Below, in pieces: positions 24,186-34,893 of a stretch of 64,000 bases of DNA. This DNA is from Halogranum amylolyticum. Its GTDB lineage: Archaea > Halobacteriota > Halobacteria > Halobacteriales > Haloferacaceae. The stretch spans positions 558,001-622,000 of the forward strand of contig NZ_FODV01000001.1 of the NCBI RefSeq assembly GCF_900110465.1. Direction: 5' to 3'. The notes under the pieces are model-generated. The model was given only the letters and a program-made list of their open reading frames with translations. It had not been told where the DNA came from and ran no database searches. A program made the translations under genes and the position numbers. Numbering within the stretch: position 1 is the first letter of the stretch; every line of letters starts with the position of its first letter.

Positions 24186-25772
24186 TCAGCTGCTCAACAG
24201 CTGGTCTCCCGTCCGCACCCGGACGTCTACCGGCTTCTTCACGAACTCGCCGGCCGAGCGGCCGACGATGTGTTCAACGCCCCGCTGAGCGGAGACGTCG
24301 ACGAGTCGTTGCGTCACCTCGTCGTCCACCACCAGCGCGTAGGGGACGGTGTCCGCGTCGGCGACGGCGTCGAAGGCGTCGTTCGCAGCCAGTTCGTCGA
24401 GCGTCACGAGCGAGTCGTCGAGGAGGCGGACGCTCGCCGACCCGGACTCGATGATCTGCCGGACGTGTTCGTGGATCGAGGGCGTCGGCTCCGTCGCGTC
24501 GTTGCTGTCGCTCGTCGCGGTCGTTTCGGGAGAATCGCTCGTCTCGGGGGACTCAGTCGACTCGGGAGTTTCGACCGATTCGCCCGACGTGTCGACGTCA
24601 TCGCGCTCTGCAGTCTCCTTCGTCCCGCTTGTCTCGCCGTTCGCGGTCACGTCGGGGGCGACGTCGCTCTCGTCCGTCCCGCTCGGGTCGCTCGTCTCGG
24701 GAGCGACGTCGGTCGCCGCGTCGGCCGTCGGCGTCACGGTTGCCGTCGAATCCGTCGACTCGGCGCCCTCGCGTTCGCTGTTCTCGCGTTCGACATCCGG
24801 TTCGACTGGCGCAGTCTCCTCGGTCTCGTCTTCGGGATCGTCGTCCGAAGCGGGAGCCACCGGCGACTCAGTCGTCGCCGACGGCTCCGGTCGAGGGTCC
24901 GCGGGGTCCTCCGGAGCGGGAGTCGTGCTCCCGTCTGTGGCCGTCACGGCCGGCTGGCTGGTCGGGCCACTCTGGTACGTCTCGTAGGGGACCTTGTCCC
25001 GAAGTGACGACATCACCTCGCGACGGGCGAGGTCCTCGACCGAGCGGCCGCGCGGGGCGAACGCGACGTGGTCGACGTGCCCCACCTGTGCCAGTTCCCG
25101 CAGGATGAGTTCGCCGCCACGGTCGCCGTCCAGGAAGGCGGTGACGTTGCGGTCCTGGGTCAACGCCGCGACGCTCTCGGGGACGTTCGTCCCCTCGACG
25201 GCGATGGCGTTCTTGATGCCGTAGCGGAGCAGCGTCAGCACGTCCGCACGGCCCTCGACGACGATGATTGCGTCGGACGTCTCGACGTTCGGCCCGGCCG
25301 GATAGCCGTCGTACTCGGTGATGTCCTCGACGCGGACGGACTCCCGGACCTCCTCGAGGATCTCGCGACTCGTCATGACGCTGTCGTCGAAGGAGCCGGC
25401 GAGAAGCTCTTTGGCCCGCTCGACGACGTCGCGACGTTTCGCGGCGCGGACGTCCTCGATGTCGGTCACCTCGACGGTGGCCTTGCACGGTCCAACCCGG
25501 GAGATGGTCTCCAGGGAGGCGGCGAGGATAGAGGTCTCGACTTTGTCGAGGCTACTGGCGATGGTCACCTCGCCGTAGGACTGCCCGTTCTCGCTCTGTA
25601 TCTGTACGTCGATGCGGCCGACTTTCGACGACTGTTGGAGGTCGCGGAGGTCCAGGTCGTCGCCGAGCAACCCTTCGGTCTGCCCGAAGATGGCGCCGAC
25701 GACGTCGCTCCGCTCGACGACGCCGTCTGCCGTGATGGCTGCGTGGATGAGGTATTTGGCTGTGTCGTCCAT
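24186..25772 (-). CDS. dnaG: Archaeal DnaG-type primase
   Basis: A 528-residue protein. In archaea DnaG has weak primase activity and is a stable subunit of the RNA exosome. The N-terminal 165 residues are the archaeal DnaG domain ([40 protein letters not shown]). A TOPRIM domain follows at about 165-260, with [19 protein letters not shown] and FLDGDRGG. Residues about 300-440 are a long linker of Ser/Thr/Glu/Asp/Pro with repeated SETTATSD-like blocks, followed by a conserved C-terminal domain (IHEHVRQII...). The start ATG 25772 is the family's normal N-terminus; an extension of 18 codons upstream is unlikely. Confidence 0.95.
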   Translation of the reverse strand: MDDTAKYLIHAAITADGVVERSDVVGAIFGQTEGLLGDDLDLRDLQQSSKVGRIDVQIQSENGQSYGEVTIASSLDKVETSILAASLETISRVGPCKATVEVTDIEDVRAAKRRDVVERAKELLAGSFDDSVMTSREILEEVRESVRVEDITEYDGYPAGPNVETSDAIIVVEGRADVLTLLRYGIKNAIAVEGTNVPESVAALTQDRNVTAFLDGDRGGELILRELAQVGHVDHVAFAPRGRSVEDLARREVMSSLRDKVPYETYQSGPTSQPAVTATDGSTTPAPEDPADPRPEPSATTESPVAPASDDDPEDETEETAPVEPDVERENSEREGAESTDSTATVTPTADAATDVAPETSDPSGTDESDVAPDVTANGETSGTKETAERDDVDTSGESVETPESTESPETSDSPETTATSDSNDATEPTPSIHEHVRQIIESGSASVRLLDDSLVTLDELAANDAFDAVADADTVPYALVVDDEVTQRLVDVSAQRGVEHIVGRSAGEFVKKPVDVRVRTGDQLLSS

Positions 25773-25896
25773 ATGATATCCCCTCCGTGGGGTGATGATG
25801 GTGATAGTCTCGTGGGCGTGGCCCACTCGTCTTATATACGCTCTCCACGAGGGAAATAGCTATCGTACTGACGAGAGCCCGCCGCCGTCGGCGACT

Positions 25897-26637
25897 TCAG
25901 ACGTCGGCAGCCCACTCGTCGGCGCGTTGCAGAAACGCCGCCGGATCGTCGGGATCGTCGTGTTCGAAGACGGCCCACTCGACGCCGGCCTCGCGTGCTG
26001 CGGCCGCACACTCTCGGAGCGGAACGTCGCCAGCCCCGAGGTCGACGGGCCGCCCGCCGCGGTCGGCCTCGGGATCGACGGCGACGTCTTTGAGGTGGAC
26101 GACCGAGATCTGCTCGGCGTAGCGGTCGAGCAGGTCGACGGGGTCGGCACCCGCCGCGTACGCCCACCCGACGTCGAGTTCGAACGCCACGCCCTCGGTC
26201 GTCTCGACCAACTGCTCGAAGGCGAAGCGGTTGTCGACCTCGGCGAACTCCAGTTCGTGGTTGTGGTAACACAGTTGGAGTTCGTACGGTGCGAGCGACT
26301 CGGCGAACTCCGAGAGCGCGTCCGCCGTGTCGGCGACGGCCGCGGGGTCGGCGAACTTCGACTCGTCGAGGATGGGGATCACGAGCCTGTCGCTCCCGAG
26401 CAGTTGACAGTTGCTGGCCTCCGCGGGGAGATCCGATTCGACGGCTTCGACGGGGACGTGCGCACCCGCGACGCCCAGCCCCTCCTGATCGACGGTCTCG
26501 CGGATCTCCCCCGGCGGTTCGCCGCCCGCTCCGGCGAACTCGACGCCGTCGAGTCGCGTCTCCGCGACGTGTTCGAGGAGTTGTGTGACAGACTCGTCGA
26601 GCGCGCGAAGCGAGTAGAGTTGGATCGCCGTCTGCAT
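25897..26637 (-). CDS. Sugar phosphate isomerase/epimerase (xylose-isomerase-like TIM barrel)
   Basis: A 246-residue AP_endonuc_2/xylose-isomerase-like protein. Motifs are the N-terminal AIQLYSLRALDE, LCYHNHELEFAEVDN with its metal-binding Glu and His, ELDVGWAYAAG and VVHLKDVAVDPEAD with the Lys-Asp metal site. Related haloarchaeal proteins act on inositol-type or keto sugars, but the substrate cannot be read here. It starts at ATG 26637. It stands alone, with a divergent DUF3311-symporter operon upstream. Confidence 0.9.
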   Translation of the reverse strand: MQTAIQLYSLRALDESVTQLLEHVAETRLDGVEFAGAGGEPPGEIRETVDQEGLGVAGAHVPVEAVESDLPAEASNCQLLGSDRLVIPILDESKFADPAAVADTADALSEFAESLAPYELQLCYHNHELEFAEVDNRFAFEQLVETTEGVAFELDVGWAYAAGADPVDLLDRYAEQISVVHLKDVAVDPEADRGGRPVDLGAGDVPLRECAAAAREAGVEWAVFEHDDPDDPAAFLQRADEWAADV

Positions 26638-26783
26638 AGTGGAGACACACAGGCGCGTCGTCATAGCTTCCGTGGCACGACGACCCTCTCCGCCCCGTCA
26701 CTGTGAAGAAAATAGTTCTTCAAAGGTGGACTCGGTTGAGATATGAGTAATACTTAGGTAGCTGTGTGGGTTACGCGCCACGT

Positions 26784-26999
26784 ATGAACCGGAAGTGGAG
26801 GAAGATCCTCTGGACGTCCGTCTTCGCCGTACTGGTGGCGCTGGCCATCCCGTGGTTCCTGTGGGGGGACTCGCGGGTCGTCGCCGGTCTCCCGCTGTGG
26901 CTGTGGTGGCATATCGGCTGGATGGGTGCCGCGACCGTTGCGTTCTACGCCTTCACCCGGTCCGGCTGGCAGCTGCTGGCGGGGGTCACTCGTGGCTGA
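26784..26999 (+). CDS. DUF3311-type small membrane protein
   Basis: A 71-residue protein with two transmembrane segments (about residues 9-28 and 37-60; IPWFLWG then PLWLWWHIGWM). Proteins of this DUF3311 type sit next to Na+/solute symporters in bacteria and archaea in the manner of YhdT beside PanF, and are probably accessory subunits. Here the stop overlaps the GTG of the symporter by eight bases, so translation is coupled. Start ATG 26784; an upstream GTG in frame is not needed. Confidence 0.82.
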   Translation: MNRKWRKILWTSVFAVLVALAIPWFLWGDSRVVAGLPLWLWWHIGWMGAATVAFYAFTRSGWQLLAGVTRG

Positions 27000-28524
27000 G
27001 TTCGTCCCGCTGCAGTCGGACGATCTCGGCGTCCAACTGGCCGTCATCGCCGTCTACCTCGTCGTCGCGCTCGCGGTCGGCCTCCTCGCCTACCGCGTGA
27101 CGAGTCGTGAAGCCGAAGATTACTATCTGGCCGGCCGGTCGATGGGGACGGTCGTTCTCCTCTTTACGACGTTCGCGACCCTGCTGTCGGCGTTCACCTT
27201 CTTCGGTGGCCCCGACCTCGCGTTCACCGCCGGTCCCGAGTGGATCCTCGTCATGGGGCTCATGGACGGGATCCTCTTCGCCATCCTCTGGTACGTCGTC
27301 GGCTACAGACAGTGGCTCGTCGGCCGCACGCACGGGTACGTCACCCTCGGCGAGATGCTGGGCGACCGCTTCGGGTCCACCGGACTCAGAGCGCTCGTCG
27401 CCGGCATCTCGCTGTTCTGGCTGTTCCCCTACGTGATGCTCCAGCAGATGGGGGCCGGCGAGGCGCTCGTCGGCCTCACGAACGGCGTCGTCCCCTACTG
27501 GGCGGGCGCGGCGCTCATCACCGTATTCATGATTGTCTACGTCGTGCTCGCGGGACTCCGCGGCGTCGCGTGGACCGACACGATTCAGGGACTGTTCATG
27601 CTCACGGTGACGTGGGCGGCCGTCGCGTGGGTGCTCGTCTCCGTCGGCGGTCCCGAGGCGGCGACCAGTGCCCTCGCCGAGACGAACCCCGAGTTCCTCG
27701 CACTCGGCGGCGGAGAAGGGAGTTTCGACCTCCTGACGCTCGGCGGCGGCGGCCTCTACTCGGCGAAGTGGATGCTGTCGACGGCCGTCACAATCGCCTT
27801 CGGCGTGGCGATGTTCCCGCAGATCAACCAGCGGTTCTTCGTCGCGGACTCAGAGCGCGTGCTGAAGCGGTCGTTCACGCTGTGGCCCGTGCTCGTCGTC
27901 CTCCTCTTCGTCCCGGCGTTCATGCTCGGGTCGTGGGCGAAGGGGCTCGGCGTGACAGTTCCCGAGGGTGGAAACGTCGTCCCAGCGCTCCTCAACGAGT
28001 ACACGCCCGTCTGGTTCGCGGCGCTCGTCGTCGCCGGCGCGATGGCCGCGATGATGTCCTCCTCGGACTCGATGCTCCTCTCGGGGTCGTCGTACCTGAC
28101 GCGCGACCTCTACCGCCCGCTCGTCGCTCCCGACGCCAGCAGCCAACGCGAGGGATGGGTCGCCCGCGCCGGTGTCGTCGGCTTCGCCGTCGTCGCGTTC
28201 GTTGCCAGCCTCTTCCGCCCGGGGACGCTCGTCGAGGTGGGCGACACGGCGTTCGGCGGCTACGCACAGCTCGCGTTGCCCGTGATCGTCGCGCTCTACT
28301 GGCCGCAGACGAACCGAAACGGGATGGTCGCCGGCCTCGTCGGCAGTCAGGCGTTCTACCTCGGACACGTCTTCGGCCCGCTGCCGACGACCTACCTCGG
28401 GTGGGACTTCGCGCTCTACGGGATGCTCATCGGCCTCGTGCTCACGGTCGGCGTCTCGGCGGTGACGTCGCCGACGGCCGACGAGAACGCCGCCCGGTTC
28501 ACCGACGGACTGCGGGCCGACTAA
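26992..28524 (+). CDS. Sodium:solute symporter (SSS family)
   Basis: A 510-residue symporter with about 13 transmembrane segments, of the SSSF/PanF-like branch. Family features: EDYYLAGRSMGTVVLLFTTFATLLSAFTFFG near the N-terminus, the Na+-site-like GLMDGILFAILW, GLRGVAWTDTIQG (the sodium/solute symporter signature) and MAAMMSSSDSMLLSGSSYLTRDLY. The substrate is not predictable, though pantothenate or an organic acid is common in this branch. It forms an operon with the DUF3311 gene; GTG 26992 starts within that gene's last codons. It is the last high-G+C gene before the more A/T-rich respiratory block. Confidence 0.92.
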   Translation: MAEFVPLQSDDLGVQLAVIAVYLVVALAVGLLAYRVTSREAEDYYLAGRSMGTVVLLFTTFATLLSAFTFFGGPDLAFTAGPEWILVMGLMDGILFAILWYVVGYRQWLVGRTHGYVTLGEMLGDRFGSTGLRALVAGISLFWLFPYVMLQQMGAGEALVGLTNGVVPYWAGAALITVFMIVYVVLAGLRGVAWTDTIQGLFMLTVTWAAVAWVLVSVGGPEAATSALAETNPEFLALGGGEGSFDLLTLGGGGLYSAKWMLSTAVTIAFGVAMFPQINQRFFVADSERVLKRSFTLWPVLVVLLFVPAFMLGSWAKGLGVTVPEGGNVVPALLNEYTPVWFAALVVAGAMAAMMSSSDSMLLSGSSYLTRDLYRPLVAPDASSQREGWVARAGVVGFAVVAFVASLFRPGTLVEVGDTAFGGYAQLALPVIVALYWPQTNRNGMVAGLVGSQAFYLGHVFGPLPTTYLGWDFALYGMLIGLVLTVGVSAVTSPTADENAARFTDGLRAD

Positions 28525-28892
28525 CCGAAGCGTCGCGATCGACGTTCCGAAGGGTGTTCATGTAGTTGGGCAGTTTGTGCATTGCTGTTAACAACTACAG
28601 CTGCAAATGACCGATACTGTCTGTTCGTAGAACTGATCGTACCGCCGGCTGCGGCGTGCAAATGGACGCCAACGTCAATACAAATGCATACGGGCGTACA
28701 AACTCGGATTCGGTAGCCTCGAGTGACGATCCTCCGACGCCGATCCGTACTCGTAGACGTCTTATCGAGGCTCCGAGCGATTAGTTACGCAACGAATACG
28801 CGCGTCAGATCCTCTCGCATCAATCCACGCTCTGCAACGATCTACACAATATACCCCCAAACTTTCTTTATCCCAACACTGGATACAAGGTT
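28525..28892. other. Gene-free 368-bp region with inverted repeat and coxA promoter
   Basis: No convincing gene. Base composition turns A/T-rich here and stays so in the following genes. Right after the symporter stop there is a perfect 8-bp inverted repeat, TGTAGTTG (28561-28568) with CAACTACA (28592-28599), possibly a transcription stop. The hexamer CAAATG recurs at 28604, 28659 and 28681. A TATA-like CTTTCTTTATC lies about 25-30 nt before ATG 28893, consistent with a leaderless transcript for coxA. Confidence 0.55.
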
Positions 28893-30622
<1,730 letters not shown>

Positions 30623-30626
<4 letters not shown>

Positions 30627-30775
30627 TGGGAGATCAACCGGTGAAGGCAGTACTGGGCGGTAGTCACTACTCTGCACAAGAGCAACTCTTAAGCACGTGG
30701 TGGGAGAACAAGCATAACAATAGTACGTGTGAAAGAAACACGACCGACACGACGACGGAGGGGATTGGCGTATGA
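30623..30775 (+). CDS. 50-residue small ORF bridging coxA and the cytochrome c gene
   Basis: A small, mostly polar protein (MMGDQPVKAVLGG...) with many Thr, Asn and Glu, one Cys and two adjacent Trp (STWWEN). No family recognised. It has no transmembrane segment. Its ATG overlaps the coxA stop (ATGA) and its TGA overlaps the ATG of the next gene (again ATGA). Two such exact junctions in the same operon argue that the frame is translated. It is too short for general gene finders. It may be a subunit of the oxidase or a coupling peptide, but function is unknown. Confidence 0.6.
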
Positions 30776-32109
30776 GTGACGACAGTTCCGTTTTGAAGCC
30801 GGCGCTCGCAGTCGTCTCTGCGCTCCTCATCGGCGGAGTGCTCTTTTTGGCTGCGAACGGTCTCATTGCCGCAGTTGGGGACGAACCCGCCGTGAGTATG
30901 CAGTCGGGCAGCGGTGACGGTTCGACGGGTGCAGACGGCCCCGGAAAACTCCCTGCGACGTGGAACGATACGAAGTGGTACGACGAGGATCTTCGCAGTC
31001 AGGACCTCGAGTTCCGCGATCCGGACGCTGGTAATCAAGTACAGTTCCAGCCGAAGCAGATGAACAACTCGACGCTCCCGTCGAACGAGAACCGGCGCGA
31101 GCTCGTGCGCTACGGGCGGCAGTTGTTCGCGGACACCTCGACGATGATGCCCAACAACACGGGCAGCGACCGAATGTCGTGTGCGAACTGCCACGGCGGT
31201 GGCTCGCTCTCGTCGACCACCGGAATGGTCGGACAGGACATCGACATGATTCCGTTGGTCGGGACGGCTGCGGGCTATCCCGAGTGGACTGGTCGTACGG
31301 AGCGGATGCGGGATATGCGTCAGCGCATCCAGGGATGCTTCCTTCGGAGCATGAACGCCGACGACGCGGAAGACGGTGTCCCCGAGTACGACTCCCGGGA
31401 AGTGCAGGCGATGGAGGCGTACATGGAGTGGCTTGGGCAGGGCACGCCGATCGGAAGTGCTCCGTACTGGAGAGGCCTCGAGAAGCCCGAAGGTGACGAC
31501 AAGAAGCCGATTCCGGAAGTGAACCCGGTCCGTGGAGCAGAGCTCTACATGCAGAACTGTGCGAGCTGCCACGGTGCGGACGGTCAAGGTGAGGTCGGCG
31601 AATACCCACCGTTGTGGGGTCCAGAGTCCTTCAACGACGGTGCCGGGATGGGCCGGATCTACACCTCCGCCGCGTTCGTCCGTGAAGCGATGCCCTACGG
31701 GTACGCACACACGGTGACTGACTGGAGCGACGTCCAGGACATCGCCGGGTACATGAACGGCCACGACCGACCAAGCCTCGACCGCAAACCGCAGGACTGG
31801 CCGTCGGAGGGGCCGCCCGAGGAAGCAGTGTACTACAACCGCACGCAAGAGCGACTCGGATACGACATGAATCCGATGAAGAAGAAGCTCGTGCTCGCCG
31901 GCATTCCGACCGGAACAGAGCCGCTGAAGAGAGGCGACATTCCGGACAACGTCGAACGGTACGACCAGCCGCTTCGGAACGTGACCGTGGAGAACGATTC
32001 GACCGGAAACTCGACCGGCGAAAACACGACGGCGCTTCAGAATCCGCAGCATCACCGTGCGATCAGCGATGCGATGACCCAGAGCGAGCGAGCACAGCGC
32101 GCAAGTTAA
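30772..32109 (+). CDS. Membrane-anchored diheme cytochrome c, TsdA (thiosulfate dehydrogenase)-like
   Basis: A 445-residue protein. Residues about 10-35 form an N-terminal transmembrane anchor, so the rest is outside. Two heme c sites are present, CANCH (137-141) and CASCH (263-267). Domain 1 follows the TsdA pattern: GRQLF, then PLVG-AAGYPEW, then RQRIQGCFLRSMN with Cys189 where TsdA has its unusual axial Cys ligand, and YMEWLGQGTP. Domain 2 has PPLWGPESFNDGAGMGR and a candidate axial Met307 (AMPYG). TsdA oxidises thiosulfate to tetrathionate or runs in reverse. About 100 C-terminal residues are extra. ATGA-coupled to the preceding ORF, in one operon with coxA, this is a likely electron donor to that oxidase. 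Confidence 0.82.
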   Translation: MSDDSSVLKPALAVVSALLIGGVLFLAANGLIAAVGDEPAVSMQSGSGDGSTGADGPGKLPATWNDTKWYDEDLRSQDLEFRDPDAGNQVQFQPKQMNNSTLPSNENRRELVRYGRQLFADTSTMMPNNTGSDRMSCANCHGGGSLSSTTGMVGQDIDMIPLVGTAAGYPEWTGRTERMRDMRQRIQGCFLRSMNADDAEDGVPEYDSREVQAMEAYMEWLGQGTPIGSAPYWRGLEKPEGDDKKPIPEVNPVRGAELYMQNCASCHGADGQGEVGEYPPLWGPESFNDGAGMGRIYTSAAFVREAMPYGYAHTVTDWSDVQDIAGYMNGHDRPSLDRKPQDWPSEGPPEEAVYYNRTQERLGYDMNPMKKKLVLAGIPTGTEPLKRGDIPDNVERYDQPLRNVTVENDSTGNSTGENTTALQNPQHHRAISDAMTQSERAQRAS

Positions 32110-32143
32110 GAATCATCTCACCTTCGATTTTCCCTCGATACGA

Positions 32144-32836
32144 ATGAACGGCGTCCCCGGATTTGCAGCGGTCTTTACTGCGGGCGTACTGACGATTCTA
32201 TCGCCGTGCTGTCTCCCGTTGATTCCGGCCGTCGTCTCGAGTGGAACGGGCCATCGCTACCGTCCCGTCGTCCTCGTTTTCGGTAGTGTACTCTCGTTTA
32301 CCGTACTCGGCCTCGCCGTCGGAGCGATTGCGAGCATCTCGCCGGAGACGTTTCGGCTGCCGTTGGTTGGGCTGCTCATCGTATTCGGAGCGGTGTTGGT
32401 CGACGATGACCTGAACCGAATCTACGAACGCCGTGCGTCACGATTAGCCGCGAAAGCCGATCGCCGCAGCGTCTCAGAAGACAGTGGTAGTTCGCTTCTG
32501 GGGGGCTTCGTGACTGGGACGTTACTCGGTGTCATCTGGCTCCCCTGCGTCGGGCCGATTCTCGGCGGCGTATTAGCGTTTGCTGGCAGCAGCGGAAACA
32601 CGTTGGTGAGTGGAAGCCTCCTGTTCACCTACGGCGTCGGCTTCGCAGTACCGTTACTGGTGACGGCGTACGTGGGAAAGGACGCAATCGACCGTACTGG
32701 GTTCGCGAAGAGTCAACGGAACGTACGACGTCTCGTCGGATCTGTCTTGCTCGTAACAGGGGTCGCGCTGCTGTTCGATATCGATAAGCTACTCATGCGG
32801 TTCGTAATCGACCTCTCACTTCCGATCGGCGTTTAG
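32144..32836 (+). CDS. ccdA: CcdA-type transmembrane thiol-disulfide transporter
   Basis: A 230-residue, six-TM protein that carries reducing power across the membrane to keep apocytochrome c Cys residues reduced. The redox pair is present: Cys22/Cys23 in ILSPCCLPLIP and Cys135 in WLPCVGPIL. The doubled Cys at the first site is unusual; one of them is the normal position. Start is ATG 32144, 34 nt after the cytochrome c stop. It is the first gene of the cytochrome c maturation set. Confidence 0.9.
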   Translation: MNGVPGFAAVFTAGVLTILSPCCLPLIPAVVSSGTGHRYRPVVLVFGSVLSFTVLGLAVGAIASISPETFRLPLVGLLIVFGAVLVDDDLNRIYERRASRLAAKADRRSVSEDSGSSLLGGFVTGTLLGVIWLPCVGPILGGVLAFAGSSGNTLVSGSLLFTYGVGFAVPLLVTAYVGKDAIDRTGFAKSQRNVRRLVGSVLLVTGVALLFDIDKLLMRFVIDLSLPIGV

Positions 32837-32869
32837 TCACACGATACCACATCATTCCATCAAAACTGT

Positions 32870-33592
32870 ATGAATACGACACAACTGCTCGGACGTGTAA
32901 TCCGGCTCATGCGCCTCGTGACCGAGAACAGGGCCGTGAAATGGGGGACGCTACTGCTCGGTGTCACATCCATCGGACTTATATTCGGAGTCGCGTCGGA
33001 GGTAATGTACGGCATCGATCACGGGGCGAACCTCATCGCCTACTGGCATATTTCGATGGCGTGGGTGGGTGCCGTCGCGCTCACGACGACGTTTGTAGGG
33101 AGTCTCCTCTATCTCCGCTTCGAGGGTCGCTACTGGAACCGTATCGCCCACAGTGCTGGAGAGATCGGCTTTCTCTTCGTAACGCTTACTTTGATTACGG
33201 GGAGTATCTGGGGGCGAGTCGTCTGGAACTCCTGGTGGGAGTGGACGGACGTTCGGCTCGTCACCTTTCTCCTCGTGTGGTTCGTATACGCGGGCTATCT
33301 CGTCGTCTACGCATCGACCGAGCGAGGCGCCGACGAACAGTACACTGCTGTCTACGGCGTCGTCGGATTCTTGACGGTGCCGCTCTCGTACGTCTCGACA
33401 CGCCTCTGGATTCCGACGTTCCACGAGACCACCTTGGGGAACCCGCAGGTGAGTGCAAACATCAATCCACTCGTCCTGGTCGTCTCACTGGTCGCAGTGA
33501 GTTTCCTGTACACCTACTTACTCGGACTACGAATCCGCATCCACGAAATTGAAGACAAGATACAATACCGTGCAAGCGGAAGGAGGCGATAA
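32870..33592 (+). CDS. ccmC: Cytochrome c maturation protein CcmC
   Basis: A 240-residue, six-TM heme-handling protein that loads heme onto CcmE. The WWD signature spans about residues 114-130 (GSIWGRVVWNSWWEWTDVRLVTF). Heme-ligating His60 (YWHISMAW) and a second His near residue 182 (FHET) flank it, as in CcmC. Start ATG 32870 is 33 nt after ccdA. It is followed by ccmD with three bases between the stop and the ATG. Confidence 0.93.
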   Translation: MNTTQLLGRVIRLMRLVTENRAVKWGTLLLGVTSIGLIFGVASEVMYGIDHGANLIAYWHISMAWVGAVALTTTFVGSLLYLRFEGRYWNRIAHSAGEIGFLFVTLTLITGSIWGRVVWNSWWEWTDVRLVTFLLVWFVYAGYLVVYASTERGADEQYTAVYGVVGFLTVPLSYVSTRLWIPTFHETTLGNPQVSANINPLVLVVSLVAVSFLYTYLLGLRIRIHEIEDKIQYRASGRRR

Positions 33593-33594
33593 CG

Positions 33595-33714
33595 ATGGAG
33601 CCACTTCTGCTAGCGGGGTACTCGATCATCTTCGTCGCGTTGTTCATCTACATCGTCCGCCTACAGCGACGGCTCTCCAGACTGGAACGAAAAGTCTCTG
33701 ATCTGGACAACTAA
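33595..33714 (+). CDS. ccmD: CcmD-like 39-residue membrane protein
   Basis: A very small protein with one hydrophobic helix (AGYSIIFVALFIYIVRLQRR) followed by a basic, coiled-coil-like tail (RLSRLERKVSDLDN). That is exactly the topology of CcmD, which helps release holo-CcmE from CcmABC. It begins three bases after the ccmC stop and lies between ccmC and ccmE as in other ccm operons. It is below the length most gene finders report. Confidence 0.85.
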   Translation: MEPLLLAGYSIIFVALFIYIVRLQRRLSRLERKVSDLDN

Positions 33715-33791
33715 AAACGACCACGCTTTAGTTGTGGAGACAATGCACCGGACACAACAATATTGAAGTTGCCCCTCCTACATCAACAATT

Positions 33792-34157
33792 GTGCGTCGA
33801 AAGACCAAGTTCGTCATAAGCGCGGTCGGTATCGTCGTTCTGCTTACGACCCTCGGAACGACGACGATGAGCGCGTCGACCCAATTCGTCTCTCCCACGA
33901 CGCTCGAGTCGGGAGACTTTGGCGGCGATTGGGTCAGATTGGAAGGTGTCGTCGACGAACTCGAAACCGACCAGAACACACTTCGATTCGAGGTGACTGA
34001 TCAAAACACGTCCGTCCGTGTCGTCTACGAGGGAACGATACCGGAGGCTATGAACGAGGGTCGAATCGTGGTTGCGAAAGGTGTCGTCAAAGAAGACCAC
34101 CTCGTCGCAGACCAACTCTCGGTTCGGGCTCACGAAGGCTCTGAGAACGAGAACTAA
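33792..34157 (+). CDS. ccmE: Cytochrome c maturation heme chaperone CcmE (divergent heme-binding motif)
   Basis: A 121-residue protein with an N-terminal membrane anchor (KFVISAVGIVVLLTTLGTTTM) and an OB-fold domain (VRLEGVVDEL, LRFEVTD, VVYEGTIPEAMNEGRIVVAKG). Bacterial CcmE binds heme through His in HxxxY and many archaeal ones through CxxxY. Here the aligned end reads SVRAHEGSENEN. It contains a His but no Cys and no Tyr at +4, and the His is shifted by one residue. The start is GTG 33792. It may use a different ligand arrangement. Confidence 0.82.
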   Translation: MRRKTKFVISAVGIVVLLTTLGTTTMSASTQFVSPTTLESGDFGGDWVRLEGVVDELETDQNTLRFEVTDQNTSVRVVYEGTIPEAMNEGRIVVAKGVVKEDHLVADQLSVRAHEGSENEN

Positions 34158-34161
34158 TTGC

Positions 34162-34893
34162 ATGGACCGAGACGAGCAGACAGCCGAGAGCCACTTTCTC
34201 GAGGTCAGACGTCTCCACAAGGATTTCGGACAGTTCACCGCGCTTGAGGACATCGAGTTCGCAGTCGACCGTGGAGAGGTGGTCGCCGTGTTGGGGCCTA
34301 ACGGAGCCGGGAAGTCGACTCTGTTGCGACTCATTGCGACCCTCGTACGACCGACGTCGGGCAAAATTTCACTCGACGGCCATGACCTCACCCGTGATCC
34401 GACTCTTCGACAGCAGATCGGTGTTTGCGGGCACGAAACGATGCTCTACGACGAACTAACCGCTCGCGAGAACCTTCATCTGCACGCACGTCTTCACCGT
34501 GTCGCTGCGGTAGAGGAACGGAGTATGTCTTTGCTCGACGCCGTTGGCCTGCGATCGCGAGCGAGCGAGCGTCCGAGTCACTTCTCACACGGGCTCCGCA
34601 AGCGACTCTCGCTGGCGCGGGCGCTTCTACACGACCCGCAGGTGCTCCTCCTCGACGAACCGTACTCGGGGCTGGACAAACGGTCGTCGGAGCAGTTTGG
34701 ACACATCCTCGAGTCGGTTACCGATCGAACGATACTACTTACGACCCACGATTTCGCCGTCGCGACACGACATGCGACGCGGGCACTCTTCCTCGATCGC
34801 GGCCGACTCTGTGGAGAGGTGACCCTCCGTGAGATCGACGACCCGAATGTCCTCGAACGGAAGTACGAGGCAGCGATCGAATACGCCCAATGA
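34162..34893 (+). CDS. ccmA: Heme exporter ABC ATPase CcmA
   Basis: A 243-residue ABC ATPase that drives release of heme-loaded CcmE. Walker A is VLGPNGAGKST (about residues 43-53) and Walker B is VLLLDEPYSGLD. The signature is FSHGLRKRLSLAR, a CcmA-type variation of LSGGQ. The H-loop His is in LTTHDF. Start ATG 34162 lies five bases after the ccmE stop. Its stop overlaps ccmB by four bases (ATGA). Confidence 0.92.
   Translation: MDRDEQTAESHFLEVRRLHKDFGQFTALEDIEFAVDRGEVVAVLGPNGAGKSTLLRLIATLVRPTSGKISLDGHDLTRDPTLRQQIGVCGHETMLYDELTARENLHLHARLHRVAAVEERSMSLLDAVGLRSRASERPSHFSHGLRKRLSLARALLHDPQVLLLDEPYSGLDKRSSEQFGHILESVTDRTILLTTHDFAVATRHATRALFLDRGRLCGEVTLREIDDPNVLERKYEAAIEYAQ

Noticed and set aside
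30667..32055. 462-codon minus frame opposite the cytochrome c gene
   Set aside because: Shadow of the TsdA-like gene; no family, Arg/Val-rich composition.
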